From the NCBI GenBank assembly GCA_037349315.1, contig JBAIAC010000004.1, forward strand, positions 31,375,001 through 31,439,000: a stretch of 64,000 nucleotides of DNA. Direction: 5' to 3'. The notes beneath the pieces are model-generated. The model was not told the DNA's origin and made no database searches. It worked only from the letters and a program-made list of their open reading frames with translations. The DNA is from Chelydra serpentina. Its lineage: Eukaryota; Chordata; Testudines; Chelydridae. The position numbers and the translations under genes are program-made. Shown here piece after piece: positions 1 to 10,465 of this stretch; the first letter of the stretch is position 1, and each line of letters begins with the position of its first letter.

Positions 1-944
1 GGGGAAAGCTAGTTTTATACCTATATTTACACCTAGGCATATTAACTTAATGAATGCCAGTGGAAATGAGGTTAGATCAGAGGCTCAAATAGGGAAAGAA
101 CAAGTTAAAAATTACTTAGAGAAGTTAGATGTCTTCAAGTCACCAGGGCCTGATTAAATACATCCTAGAATATTCAAGGAGCTGAAGAGATATCTGAGCC
201 ATTAGCAACCATCTTTGAAAAGTCATGGAACATGGGAAAGAGATTCCAGAGGACTGGAAAAGGGCAAATATAGTACCAATCTATAAAAAGGAGAATAAGG
301 ACAACCCAGGGAATTGCAGATCAATCTGATTAACTTCAGTACCTGTAAAGATAATGGAGTAAATAATTAAGCAATCAATTTCCAAACACCTGGAATATAA
401 TAAGGTGATAAGCAACAGTCAGCATGGATTTGTAAAGAACAAATAATGTCAAACCAACCTAATAGCTTTCTTTCACAGAGTAACAAACCTTGTGGATAGG
501 GGAGAAGTGGTAGATGTGGTATATCTTGACTTTAGTAAAGCTTTTGATACGGTCTCTCATGACGTTCTCATAAACAAACTAGGGAAATACAACCTAGATG
601 GAGCTACTGTAAGGTGGGTGCATAACTGGTTGGAAAACCATTCCCAGAGAGTAGTTATAAGTGGTTCACAGTTATGCTGAAAGGGCATAATGAGTGGGTC
701 CCATAGTGATCAGTTCAGGATTTTGGTTCTGTTCAATATCAAATTTTTGGTTCTGTTCAATATCTTCATCAATGATTTAGATAACGGCATAGAGAGTACA
801 CTTATAAAGTTTGCAGACAATACCAAGCTGGGAGGGGTTGCAAGTGCATTGGAGGACAGGATTAAAATTCAAAATGATCTGGACAAACTGGAGAAATGGT
901 CTGAAGTAAATAGGATAAAATTCAATAAGGACAAATTCAATAAG
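1..944 (+). mobile_element. CR1 LINE fragment A (reverse transcriptase part, decayed)
   Basis: Decayed copy of a CR1-type non-LTR retrotransposon ORF2, cut by the window edge at the left. An open stretch at 492-680 reads [14 protein letters not shown], the CR1 RT block with the first catalytic aspartate. Upstream, the same protein is recognisable only in broken frames (about 60-490), with stops and indels. Near 815 the catalytic FADD box has become FADN, so the active site is lost. A 20-odd base unit is tandemly duplicated at 721-762. Homology with copy B (at 2971-2985) stops near 943, where endonuclease sequence of the next copy begins. The 3' UTR and tail are missing. Confidence 0.9.
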
Positions 945-1871
945 CAGGAAGAACTGGAAGTGCTAATAAATAAATTCAACTATGACATTGTTGGCATCAC
1001 CGAAACTTGGTGGGATAATACACATGATTGGAATGTTGGTATGGATGGGTACAGCTTGCTCAGGAAGGAAAGACAGGGGAAAAAGGGAGGAGGTGTTGCC
1101 TTATATATTAAAAATGTACACACATGGACTGAGGTGGAGATGGACATAGGGGGCGGAAGTGTTGAGAGTCTCTGGGTTAGGCTAAAAGGGGTAAAAAACA
1201 AGGGTGATGTCATGCTAGGAGTCTACTACAGGCCACCTAACCAGGTGGAAGAGGTGGATGAGGCTTTTTTTAAACAACTAACAAAATCATCCAAAGCCCA
1301 AGATTTGGTGGTGATGGGGGACTTCAACTATCCAGATAGATGTTGGGAAAATAACATGCCGGGGCACAGACTATCCAATAAGTTCTTGGACTGCATTGCA
1401 GACAACTTTTTAATTCAGAAGGTTGAGAAAGCTACTAGGGGGGAAGCTGCTCTAGATTTGATTTTAACAAATAGGGAGGAACTCGTTGAGAACTTGAAAG
1501 TAGAAGGCAGCTTGGGTGAAAGTGATCATGAAATCATAGAGATCACAATTCTAAGGAAGGGTAGAAGGGAGTACAGCAAAATAGAGACAATGGATTTCAG
1601 GAAAGTGGATTTTGGTAAGCTCAAAGAGCTGATAGGTAAGGTCCCATGGAAATCAAGACTGAGGGGAAAAACAACTGAGGAGAGCTGGCAGTATTTCAAA
1701 GGGACACTATTAAGGGCCCAAAAGCAAACTATTCCGCTGGGTAGGAAAGATAGAAAATGTGGCAAAAGACCACCTTGGCTTAACCACGAGATCTTGCAAG
1801 ATCTAAAAAATAAAAAGGAGTCATATAAAAAATGGAAACTAGGGCAAATTACAAAGGATGAATATAGGTAA
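945..1871 (+). pseudogene. CR1 ORF2, AP-like endonuclease domain
   Basis: Nicks the genomic target to prime reverse transcription. Endonuclease signatures visible are GITETWWD (catalytic Glu) at about 990-1015, MGDFNYPD at about 1313-1335, and GESDHEI with the Asp-His pair at about 1515-1535. The reading frame is open from 690, so the first part of that open frame is the 3' end of fragment A fused in frame to this endonuclease; it is not a host fusion gene. A TAA at 1869-1871 interrupts it, and the same frame reopens directly afterwards into the RT ORF. Start codon unknown because the 5' part is missing. Confidence 0.88.
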
Positions 1872-2048
1872 ACAACACGGGAATGCAGGGGCAAGATTAG
1901 AAAGGCAAAGGCACAAAATGAGCTCAAACGAGCTACAGGAATAAAGGGAAACAAGAAAACTTTTTATCAATACATTAGAAGCAAGAGGAAGACCAAGGAC
2001 AGGGTAGGCCCACTATTCAGTGAGGAGGGAGAAACAGTAACAGGAAAC

Positions 2049-3251
2049 TTGGAAATGGCAGAGATGCTTAATGACTTCTTTGTTTCGGTCTTCACCGAGA
2101 AGTCTGAGGGAATGCCTAACATAGTGAATGCAAATGGGAAGGGGGAAGGTTTAGAAGATAAAATTAAAAAAGAACAAGTTAAAAATCACTTAGATAAGTT
2201 AGATGCCTGCAAGTCACCAAGACCTGATGAAATGCATCCTAGAATACTCAAGGAGCTAATAGAGGAGGTATCTGAGCCTCTAGCTATTATCTTTGGTAAA
2301 TCATGGGAGACAGGAGAGATTCCAGAAGACTGGAAAAGGGCAAATATAGTGCCCATCTATAAAAAGGGAAATAAAAACAACCCAGGAAACTACAGACCAG
2401 TTAGTTTAACTTCTGTGCCAGGGAAAATAATGGAGCAAGTAATTAAGGAAATCATCTGCAAACACTTGGAAGGTGGTAAAGTAATAGGGAATAACCAGCA
2501 TGGATTTGTAAAGAACAAATCATGTCAAACCAATCTGATAGCTTTCTTTGATAGGATAACGAGTCTTGTGGATAAGGGAGAAGCGGTGGATGTGGTATAC
2601 CTAGACTTTAGTAAGGCATTTGATACGGTCTTGCATGATATTCTTATCAATAAACTAGGGAAATACAACTTAGATGGGGCTACCATAAGGTGGGTGCGCA
2701 ACTGGCTGGATAACCGTACTCAGAGAGTAGTTATTAATGGTTCCCAATCCTGCTGGAAAGGTATAACGAGTGGGGTTCTGCAAGGGTGTGTTTTGGGACC
2801 GGCTCAGTTCAATATCTTCATCAACGACTTGGATATTGGCATAGAAAGTACGCTTATTAAGTTTGCAGATGATACCAAACTGGGAGGGATTGCAACTGCT
2901 TTGGAGGATAGGGTCATAATTCAAAATGATCTGGACACATTGGAGAAATGGTCAGAGGTAAACAGGATGAAGTTTAATAAGGACAAATGCAAAGTGCTCC
3001 ACTTAGGTAGGAACAATCAGTTTCACACATACAGAATGGGAGGAGACTGTCTAGGAAGGAGTACGGCAGAAAGGGATCTAGGGGTTATAGTGGACCACAA
3101 GCTAAATATGAGTCAACAGTGTGATGCTGTTGCAAAAAAAGCAAACTTGATTCTGGGCTGCATTAACAGGTGTGTGGTGAGCAAGACACGAGAAGTCATT
3201 CTTCCGCTCTACTCTGCGCTGATTAGGCTTCAACCGGAGTATTTTGTCTAG
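2049..3251 (+). pseudogene. CR1 ORF2, reverse transcriptase domain
   Basis: Copies the element's RNA at the nicked target. Visible blocks: [12 protein letters not shown] and [33 protein letters not shown] (catalytic Asp), [17 protein letters not shown], and an intact FADDTKLGG catalytic box at about 2860-2886. The frame is the same as that of the endonuclease, and the sequence between 1872 and 2048 is also open in it, so both belong to one ORF2. A TAG at 3249-3251 truncates the domain before the C-terminal region. Confidence 0.92.
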
Positions 3252-3278
3252 TTCTGGGCATCGCATTTCAAGAAAGAT

Positions 3279-3635
3279 GTGGAGAAATTGGAGAGGGTCC
3301 AGAGAAGAGCAACAAGAATGATAAAGGGTCTAGAGAACATGACCTATGAAGGAAGGCTGAAGGAATTGGGTTTGTTTAGTTTGGAAAAGAGAAGACTGAG
3401 AGGGGACATGATAGCAGTCTTCAGGTATCTAAAAGGGTGTCATAAGGAGGAGGGAGAAAACTTGTTCATCTTAGCCTCTGAGGATAGAACAAGAAGCAAT
3501 GGGCTTAACCTGCAGCAAGGGAGGTTTAGGTTGGAGATTAGGAAAAACTTCCTAACTGCCAAGGTGGTTAAGCACTGGAATCAATTGCCAAGGTTGTGGA
3601 ATCTCCGTCAAGGGAGATTTTTAAGAGCAGGTTAG
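3279..3635 (+). pseudogene. CR1 ORF2 C-terminal region
   Basis: Continuation of the RT ORF in the same frame after the TAG. It contains [32 protein letters not shown] and [11 protein letters not shown], the conserved C-terminal CR1 segment; the reverse-strand CR1 at 9023-9400 has the matching segment. A small indel near 3590 throws the last residues out of frame, and the expected CR1 ending is legible in the neighbouring frame up to about 3660. Function of this domain is not well defined; it is a reliable family marker. Confidence 0.88.
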
Positions 3636-3757
3636 ACAAACACCTGTCAGGGGTGGTCTAGATAATACTAGGTCCTGCCTTGAGTGCAGAGAACTGAACT
3701 AGAAGACCTCTCAATGTCCCTTCTAGTCCTATGATTCTATCATTCTATGATTCTATG

Positions 3758-4090
3758 TTCTGTAAACTACAGACCTGTACATTTTATTCTGTAGTGGGGA
3801 CATAATTAAAACACAACCACTTTCTCAACAGAGAGAATGTTGGTATATGTACCTGTCACAATGTAACTCAGAGGGGATGTGGTCTTTTTTGGGGGTGGGT
3901 ACAGTACCTATACCTGTAGGAAATTCTCTGCTTTCTTCAGGGACACCTGTAGGCAGAAGCCATTCTCTGTTGAAAAATGGTAGAGGGGGAATCACTGCAT
4001 TTACTCTCTTGCTCTCATTCTTTTATGTAGATTTTTATTTGCTCTTTCTAGTTCTTTTTTCCCCTTAATCTGAAATGTCATCAGAACAGA
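3758..4090. other. No recognised feature
   Basis: Spacer after the CR1 tail. A short open frame at 3847-4068 is hydrophobic and low complexity towards its end, with no motif; I treat it as chance. Confidence 0.5.
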
Positions 4091-4235
4091 AAAAGTCCTC
4101 AGGTCCTTACTCAGTGGGAGCCTAATCCAAAATGCATTGAAATCAATGGGAGTCTTTCCATTAACTTCAGTGGGTGTTGGATTGGGCCCCAGGAGTTTTT
4201 CCTGAGTAAGAACCGAACAAAAAAATGAATGAGGA
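4091..4235. repeat. Ancient palindromic interspersed repeat
   Basis: The two ends are imperfect inverted copies: CTTACTCAGTGGG with TAATCCAAA at the left, TTGGATTGGGCC with CCTGAGTAAG at the right, around a core of AAATCAATGGGAGT and CATTAACTTCAGTGG. This wording is common in old sauropsid/amniote repeats. Inverted ends suggest a decayed MITE; I cannot name the family. Confidence 0.55.
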
Positions 4236-5210
4236 CCTTGGAAATTGACTTTGTATTACTACAGCTATTAACGGTGTATATTGCATGCCACATTACTAAA
4301 CCTGTGTTCCTATCACCTGTTGTAACAGATACTATGTTTCTCTAATATGTATTCCAGATATCAAATGAGATTAAAGATCATTAAAAGCAAACTAAACAAA
4401 TTGCTTAAATTGACAAACAACTGAAGATAAACTTTTACTTGTTTTTTTAACTCTTAAACTTTTATGAGCATTTTGAATATATTCAGCCTTTTGTGAATAA
4501 TTTTTCAAGCCATGCACAATGAAAAAGGATTATAAAATTTCACATTTTGCACCCATTGATTTTCTTATTGAAAATACCATTTGTTCACTGTTAAATTTAC
4601 ATCCCAAAAATTCAGCTTTTCACCCTGGACCAGAAAACAGTTGCCATTATAATGAAGCAGGCACATGTGTATAATCAACTTGAGTGATTAGTGGAGAACA
4701 AAATCAAGATTCCATGTAATTTTAATGTTATGCTTTGGGCTTTCTGTGCAAAGGGCTTGCCATGAGTAATAAATTGTGAACATTGTAATGTGCTTGAGAG
4801 ATGAGTTCAACTACAAGAGTTTTACTCATTAGCTAAACATGCTTTAACTAAGTGACCTTATTGTTTTGGTAAGATTTGCAGATAATCTACATATCTAATT
4901 ATTGTTATGCTGAAGATACTTTTCAAATTGATTCATTTATGAAAAGCTGGATCATACTAAAATTATCTGTATCAAAGTAAGCATAAAAAAAAGGTTTAGT
5001 GTGAAATGCTCTTGGTCTTGGACTACTGAATAAATTAGATTATACTAAATTTTTCTTTTGCCAGCAGGATACACAGAAGTACATTTCCAAAACCTTGACT
5101 GGTAGCAGGATTTTGAAAACATACTCAGGACAGCTCTGTAATCAGGCTGAGATGGGCAAATGTATTAAAAATATATTTTTCCCCCCTGGGTAACATCTTA
5201 ATTTTTTTTC
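4236..5210. other. AT-rich spacer, nothing recognised
   Basis: AT-rich sequence without open frames of interest, tandem structure or recognised repeat ends. Confidence 0.5.
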
Positions 5211-6331
5211 TGTAACCCTTCTGCCTGTTGGAATTGGCAGCAACAAGGGCCTGGTTCAATATCTAGGGGTTCCTCTTCAACAATACAACACAAAACCGAC
5301 TCAAGCCAATAAACCCACCCAGTAACCTGGGACAATTACATACGACCCCCTGGGCGCCTCTCAGAGGCAATACTTTCCCTCTCACAAGCAGAGTCTGAGT
5401 ATAGAAAAGAAACTTCTAATAAAAAGAGGGACATAACCCAGCATTAATTTGGGAAAATGCCACAAACATAAAACCATGAGCAAAAGCCCCACCCCAGAGT
5501 ACTTTGGGCAGTGTCCTTTTGCCTCAGGTTCTTAAGTCCAGCAACCAAAAGTCCCTTTAACATGCCTGTGTCCCTTCTTTGCACCTCACTCCCAGTTGTC
5601 CTTGGCACTCGCTTGCCACTTCTCTTCATCGGCCACCCTCCCAACCAATTGCCACACATCTCCACCAGCCACCCTGTTGGCTGATCACTGTGCCTTGCTC
5701 TAATCCTCTCCACTGGCCACCCTGCTAGCCAATCACCGATCCACCAGGATGGCTTCAGGTCCCACTACTTAACACAGCTCTCAGCAATTTTAGCTGTTAG
5801 TGGGGGAACCTCTTGCATCAGAGACACTGTCCCAAAGCAGATCTAACACTTAGACCTCACTATCAATTATTTCAGCTCTACAGTGTGTAACAAGACACTC
5901 AACTGAGACTAAATTAGCTTTCATTATACAGTGGAGAGTCAAATGATTTCCAAGGCTCTTCGATACAGCCCATACCACCAAATACCCAATCCTCACCCTT
6001 TCTCAACTCACTGGGCTTTAGAACTCATGTTCCCTGCCTAGTGAGTGCCATTTAGTTGAAGGTGAGTTCCTCAATCAGGGTATGCCAAGCACAGTTCCGC
6101 TGCCCTTGATTCACACAACAAGGACAACAACTCTTTATTACCCCTACCCCAATAAAAAGGAGACTGTGGATCCACCACCGGTCAAAAAGTAATCATTGGG
6201 CAAGCAATCCCATCATGCTGAGCACCTAGGCAGGGTGGGTGAAGCCTATGCAAATGAGATCAGCTCCTGAAATCCTCTTCCACAGTTCATCACTAGATGC
6301 CAAGGGAGAGCTCATTCAGACTCTGCTTACA
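5211..6331. mobile_element. Solo LTR-like element, copy 1
   Basis: Begins TGTAACCCTTCTGCC and ends CTCTGCTTACA, i.e. 5'-TG...CA-3', and matches 10488-11730 over both ends and much of the interior (shared phrases include ATATCTAGGGGTTCCT and AGAGTCTGAGT). Length about 1.12 kb. AATAAA-like strings occur at about 5419 and 6150. No clear target duplication: the flanks read TTTTTC and CTTCCT. No internal gag/pol follows, so it is either a solo LTR or a TG/CA-bounded nonautonomous element. Orientation undecided. Confidence 0.65.
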
Positions 6332-7657
6332 CTTCCTCTGCTATTATTTAACTTTAAAATAAAAGACTTGAAATAGATTTTGTATAGAGTCTTTCAAAAT
6401 CTATTTCATTGTAAATTAATATAATTATAAGAGCTTTCTTTATCAAGATTGTTGAATTAACTTTGTTCAGCAGTTACAGTAACTACGATCACTAGCTATC
6501 TAGATTACTACTTGAGATCCCCAGTCAGGACATTTAAATCTTATTGTGATAGAGAGGGATATGTCTGTATCAAATTGTGAACGCCATTTCGTATTTTGTG
6601 CTGAAGACATGCCTAAACTTGCCCAAGGCAGGTTTTGCAATGCATTCCGGACAGATGCCCAGCCTAGAAAAGGTTTGACACCTTATGGAAGAACTATCAC
6701 AGAGAAGCCACCAAGACACCAATCTCCATTATAAGCTTTGATTGTCTCTCAACACCTGACACACCACCCTGGAATAATGGGTTTTCTACACAGGGACCAT
6801 AGGTGGGTCAAGAAAGACTGGGAAGGGACTGGGGTCCCCCCGTACTGAACATGGCAAAAGGAGATGGAGACTGTGTTTAAAGTGGGGTGCCACTCTTAGA
6901 AGGGAGCAATCTATGGCCACAGGGAAGCAGGATGTGCAGGAGAGAAAGGACTCTGCCCAGCTTGAAATGCTGACAAACCTGAGGCTCATGGGAAGAGATC
7001 TGACTAGGGGACGGTGAACCCCAGAACTTTTTTTTTTATTTTTCAAAGATCTGTAACGCTCAAGTGCTTTGAAGAGTAAACTGACTGTGATTATGAAATT
7101 CCTTTGCTACGCCTGTGCTGCTTGCTTTCCTGCCGCATTGGCCTGAAAGAGGTTAAATGACAAGACCAGAAAGCCAACCGCCCAGGAAGGCTCTGAGGGA
7201 ACGTGGTGAGTGACTGCGAGGGCTCAAATATCTGAGGCAGTGGTTTCAGGGTCTGGAGCAGCTGGACTGCATCCCACATCCCAAGGAAAAGGTGTCAGAC
7301 AAGGGGTCTGAGCATGAGAGTGTGTCCTACAGACCCAGAGTTAAGAACAGTGACATGAGACTGCCCAGAACCAGCTGGCTTAGAAGTACAAGGCACCCCG
7401 CGATTGGCTTCACTCTCAACAGACTGGTGACCATACAGAGGGTATTGGGCCTAGTTGTAACATACCGGTGGCAGCAATCAGATCATCAGGGCAGACAGTA
7501 AAGTTTTTTTAAAGGAAGCTTTTGCAAGGAAATAAACTGCTTGCTCTTAAACTGAAATCAGAGAGTGGGACTTTTGTCTGTTGGGGAAGAGAATAGGAAA
7601 AGACAGGAAAAAAGTGTTATGAATGGTTCAGGAAAGAGGAGCTAGTAGAGTTGAGTG
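6332..7657. other. Mostly unassigned; possible retroelement leader near 7440-7500
   Basis: No coding motif. The phrase TTGTAACA followed by CCGGTGGCAGCAATCAG at about 7454-7480 resembles an LTR end followed by a primer-binding-like TGG sequence, as seen more clearly at 22671-22698. The upstream 700 bases could then be LTR-like, but no 5' end is identifiable. An AATAAA lies at about 7529. Confidence 0.3.
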
Positions 7658-8016
7658 ATCGTGTAGCCACTTTACGCCAACAGGAGAGAGCTCGCCCATC
7701 AACATAATAAAACCAGCTCAACGGGTAGCAGTAACTATGTCAGTGGGAGATCATCTCCCAGCCACATAGCACTGTGCACACACCACTTATGCTGGCACAA
7801 ATTATATCGCTTGGGGGGGTGTTTTTCACACCCCTGAACTCCAAAGGTTTTGTCAACATAAGTGCTAGTGTAGATAGGGTGACCAGATGTCCTGATTTTA
7901 TAGGGACAGTCCCGATTTTTGGGTCTTTTCCTTACATAGGTTCCTATTAGCCCCCACCCCCATCCCGATTTTTCACACTTGCTGTCTGGTCACCCGACGT
8001 GTAGACATGGTCTAAA
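7658..8016. mobile_element. MITE with internal palindromes, host of a nested hAT MITE
   Basis: Outer element with approximate ends GTGTAGCCAC and GTGTAGACATGG, containing inverted segments such as GGGGGTGTTTTTCACACCCC and GGGAGATCATCTCCC. The composition matches Harbinger/mariner-like MITEs familiar in turtle DNA. It is interrupted by the small hAT MITE at 7875-7997. End coordinates are approximate. Confidence 0.6.
7875..7997. mobile_element. hAT-type MITE (AGGGTGACCAGA family), copy 1
   Basis: 123-bp nonautonomous DNA transposon. Termini TAGGGTGACCAGATG and CATCTGGTCACCC-like inverted repeats. The 8-bp flanks are AGTGTAGA (7867-7874) and CGTGTAGA (7998-8005), one mismatch, as expected for hAT insertions. 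Interior phrases such as TTTTATAGGGACAGTCCCG are shared with the copy at 38301. Nested in the MITE at 7658-8016. Confidence 0.85.
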
Positions 8017-8174
8017 TAACTTTAAAAGGCACAGCTGGTTCTGTTCAGCAAAAACCTTCAAGGTTTTGAAATTAGTTTTTATTCCAATTGGAATGAAAAT
8101 AAAACCTTTTGAATATTTTCGCAACATGAAATTGTGTCAAAACATTTAGTTTTGGATCAAAAAGGTCAGGTTTC

Positions 8175-8178
<4 letters not shown>

Positions 8179-8235
<57 letters not shown>
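8179..8235. repeat. (GT)n microsatellite, about 28 units
   Basis: Uninterrupted GT dinucleotide tract of about 57 bp. On the reverse strand it produces a meaningless Thr-His open frame. Confidence 0.98.
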
Positions 8236-8236
<1 letters not shown>

Positions 8237-8935
8237 CCAGAGCCTTAGAAACCTTCCCATCAAAAACTTCATAGAAATAAATACATCTCCATGAAATATT
8301 TCACCTTCAATAAAACAGCATTTTTAATGAAAAAAATATTTTTAATGTTCCAACCTGCTCTAGTGTTTACCTTTTAGTGTAAGGCCTCTCCTGAAGGGGA
8401 AATCAATGCTGGAGTATGAGTCGTGCTTTAGGGAAAAGCCTACAAAGCTCATGACTTCTGTCCAGGAGAACCTTGCTGCTGTGTTTGTGCCAGGTCACAT
8501 GGAATAGGGGACAGAGTTATGATGCTCAGTACTTAGAATTCTGCCTTGTTGATGCATTCTGAGGTTACATCTGGGGTTTCACAATCCCTTTTTGGTTCAT
8601 GAATGTTGCCCTCAATCTGATATTTTCAGAAATCAAGGTCAACTGTGCAGAAGGAGGCACAGAAGTTACTCACCTGAGCAGCTGGCCGTGCTACTTCCTA
8701 CACCCTGTGCTGCCACAAATTAATTGGTTATTTATATGATGGAGCAGAAGCAATGCTTTTCCTGCCCCTCTTGCCCTATGTATCCATGTCAAGTGGTCAA
8801 AGTCAGCTATAAATCAGCCTACCCCTGGCCATGCATTTCCTCTCCTCACATCATTTTCATCATTGTATGTGATTACACAAGACTGGGATGTGTAGGGCTA
8901 GGGAACAGTAAGCAGGCTGGGCAGACTCTCCAGCT
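8236..8935. other. No recognised feature
   Basis: Spacer between the microsatellite and the reverse-strand CR1; short chance ORFs only. Confidence 0.5.
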
Positions 8936-9404
8936 GTCATAGAATCATAGAATCTCAGGGTTGGAAGGGACCTCAGGAGGTCATCTAGTCCAACCCCCTG
9001 CTCAAAGCAGGACCAACCCCAACTAGATCATCCCAGCCAGGGCTTTGTCAAGCCTGACCTTAAAAACCTCTAAGGAAGGAGATTCCACCACCTCCCTAGG
9101 TAACCCATTCCAGTGCTTCACCACCCTACTAGTGAAAAAGTTTTTCCTAATATCCAACCTAAACCTCCCCCTCTGCAACTTGAGACCAGTACTCCTTGTT
9201 CTGTCATCTTCTACCACTGAGAACAATCTAGATCCATCCTCTTTGGAACTCCCTTTTAGGTAGTTGAAAGCAGCTATCAAATCCCCCCTCACTCTTCTCT
9301 TCTGCAGGCTAAACAATCCCAGTTCCCTCAGCCTCTCCTCATAAGTCATGTGCTCCAGCCCCCTAATCATTTTTGTTGCCCTCCGTTGGACTCTTTCCAA
9401 TTTT
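8936..9404 (-). mobile_element. CR1 LINE, 5'-truncated 3' end
   Basis: Reverse-strand CR1 fragment of about 470 bp. The 3' terminus is at the left: on the plus strand ATAGAATCATAGAATC repeats, then the well-known CR1 3' UTR phrasing (TCATCTAGTCCAACCCCCTG). The C-terminal ORF2 segment is open at 9023-9400 and reads through to [17 protein letters not shown], with no stop codon in 125 residues. 5' truncation at about 9404 is typical of CR1 retrotransposition. The better-preserved C terminus shows what copy B has lost near 3590. Confidence 0.95.
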
Positions 9405-10465
9405 CAATTTCCTGTCCATACCTGCAGGCCCCACCATATGCATAGTTTCTCCATGCCTCTTTTCACATTATTCTAGGCAGTGCAGAAACAAGACCACAGG
9501 CACCAGCCTTGCACAATATTAGAATACTAAGCAGTTGAAGTTCATTTTCACAATGGCTGAACACAATCCAGTTAAATGACATGTCCAGACTCTCTATCAA
9601 TGTACTGTAACTCCTTGTGTCAAACAGAATCATTACACTAGATACAGATATCTGCAATAAGGATCTGGGGAATCTAAAGGTCCCAAGACTCATTGACCAC
9701 CTAACTTTTGACTATTGGAACTAAAGCTGAATGCATTTCCAAGCCACAAGTGAAAACGAGCTTGCAGGTTCACATACTGGGGAAAAAACACTGCATACAA
9801 TACAATTAGTCCTAGAAAACTAAACTTTGCCTTTAGGGTCAGTGAGTGGGGATTATGTTGCATATAAGCATTGGAAAGGCATAAAATAATATTTTATTTT
9901 CTGTAAGGGATTTGGTAATTTTGGCTTTGATCCTGAAATTGGCCAGATTGCTAGGTGGCATGAGGAGAGATAGTTTGAAAGGAAAAACTTTAATGAAACT
10001 CTGTGATTGTATCAGTGACATCTGACTGCATGCTTCAGCAAACAAAGATCATCTTATCTGAACTCCACAATAATACAGTAGGTGATCATTTGGGTGGTTG
10101 CCACATGTCTGTGAAATGTATGACTTTATCTTGGGCAACCCTATGAACAAACTTTACTTTGATTACTGAGTTGTTATGGATTTATGCACAGCAAGTTTTT
10201 TCTCCATGAGACTGAATATCATGGTTTTAAATATTCCCTGGGTTTTCTGAATCCCCTAAGCTCTCATAAAATATGGCTCCAGATCAAGGGAAATTATTTC
10301 TGCCATTTTGATTATTTACTTTAATCAGAATGATTTGGGGGAAATGTGGACCCCTTTCCAAACACCATTTATGTGCAAGAAGATAAGCTCATAGTACTGT
10401 GATTTATGCCATTTGCTGTGGCAGGAAACTTAAGATAGGTAGGTTTCAGTGCATTAAGGTCAGAT
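9405..10465. other. No recognised feature
   Basis: AT-rich spacer. No motif-bearing ORF, tandem structure or clear repeat boundary seen. Confidence 0.5.

Larger units (their letters stand above)
945..3757 (+). mobile_element. CR1 LINE copy B, near full-length ORF2
   Basis: CR1 non-LTR retrotransposon. Homology runs from an AP-like endonuclease domain through reverse transcriptase to the 3' UTR, ending in the CR1-style tail of imperfect ATTCTATG repeats (3728-3757). ORF1 and the 5' UTR are absent, so the copy is 5' truncated, abutting fragment A. ORF2 keeps a single reading frame for about 2.6 kb apart from two stop codons (1869-1871 and 3249-3251) and a small frameshift near 3590, indicating a fairly young copy. 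Such elements replicate by target-primed reverse transcription in the germline nucleus. Confidence 0.93.

Noticed and set aside
690..1871. A 393-codon ORF as a host gene
   Set aside because: It is a fusion of CR1 RT and CR1 endonuclease sequence from two LINE copies.
8072..8272. Reverse-strand ORF with a long Thr-His repeat
   Set aside because: It is the translation of the (GT)n microsatellite at 8179-8235.
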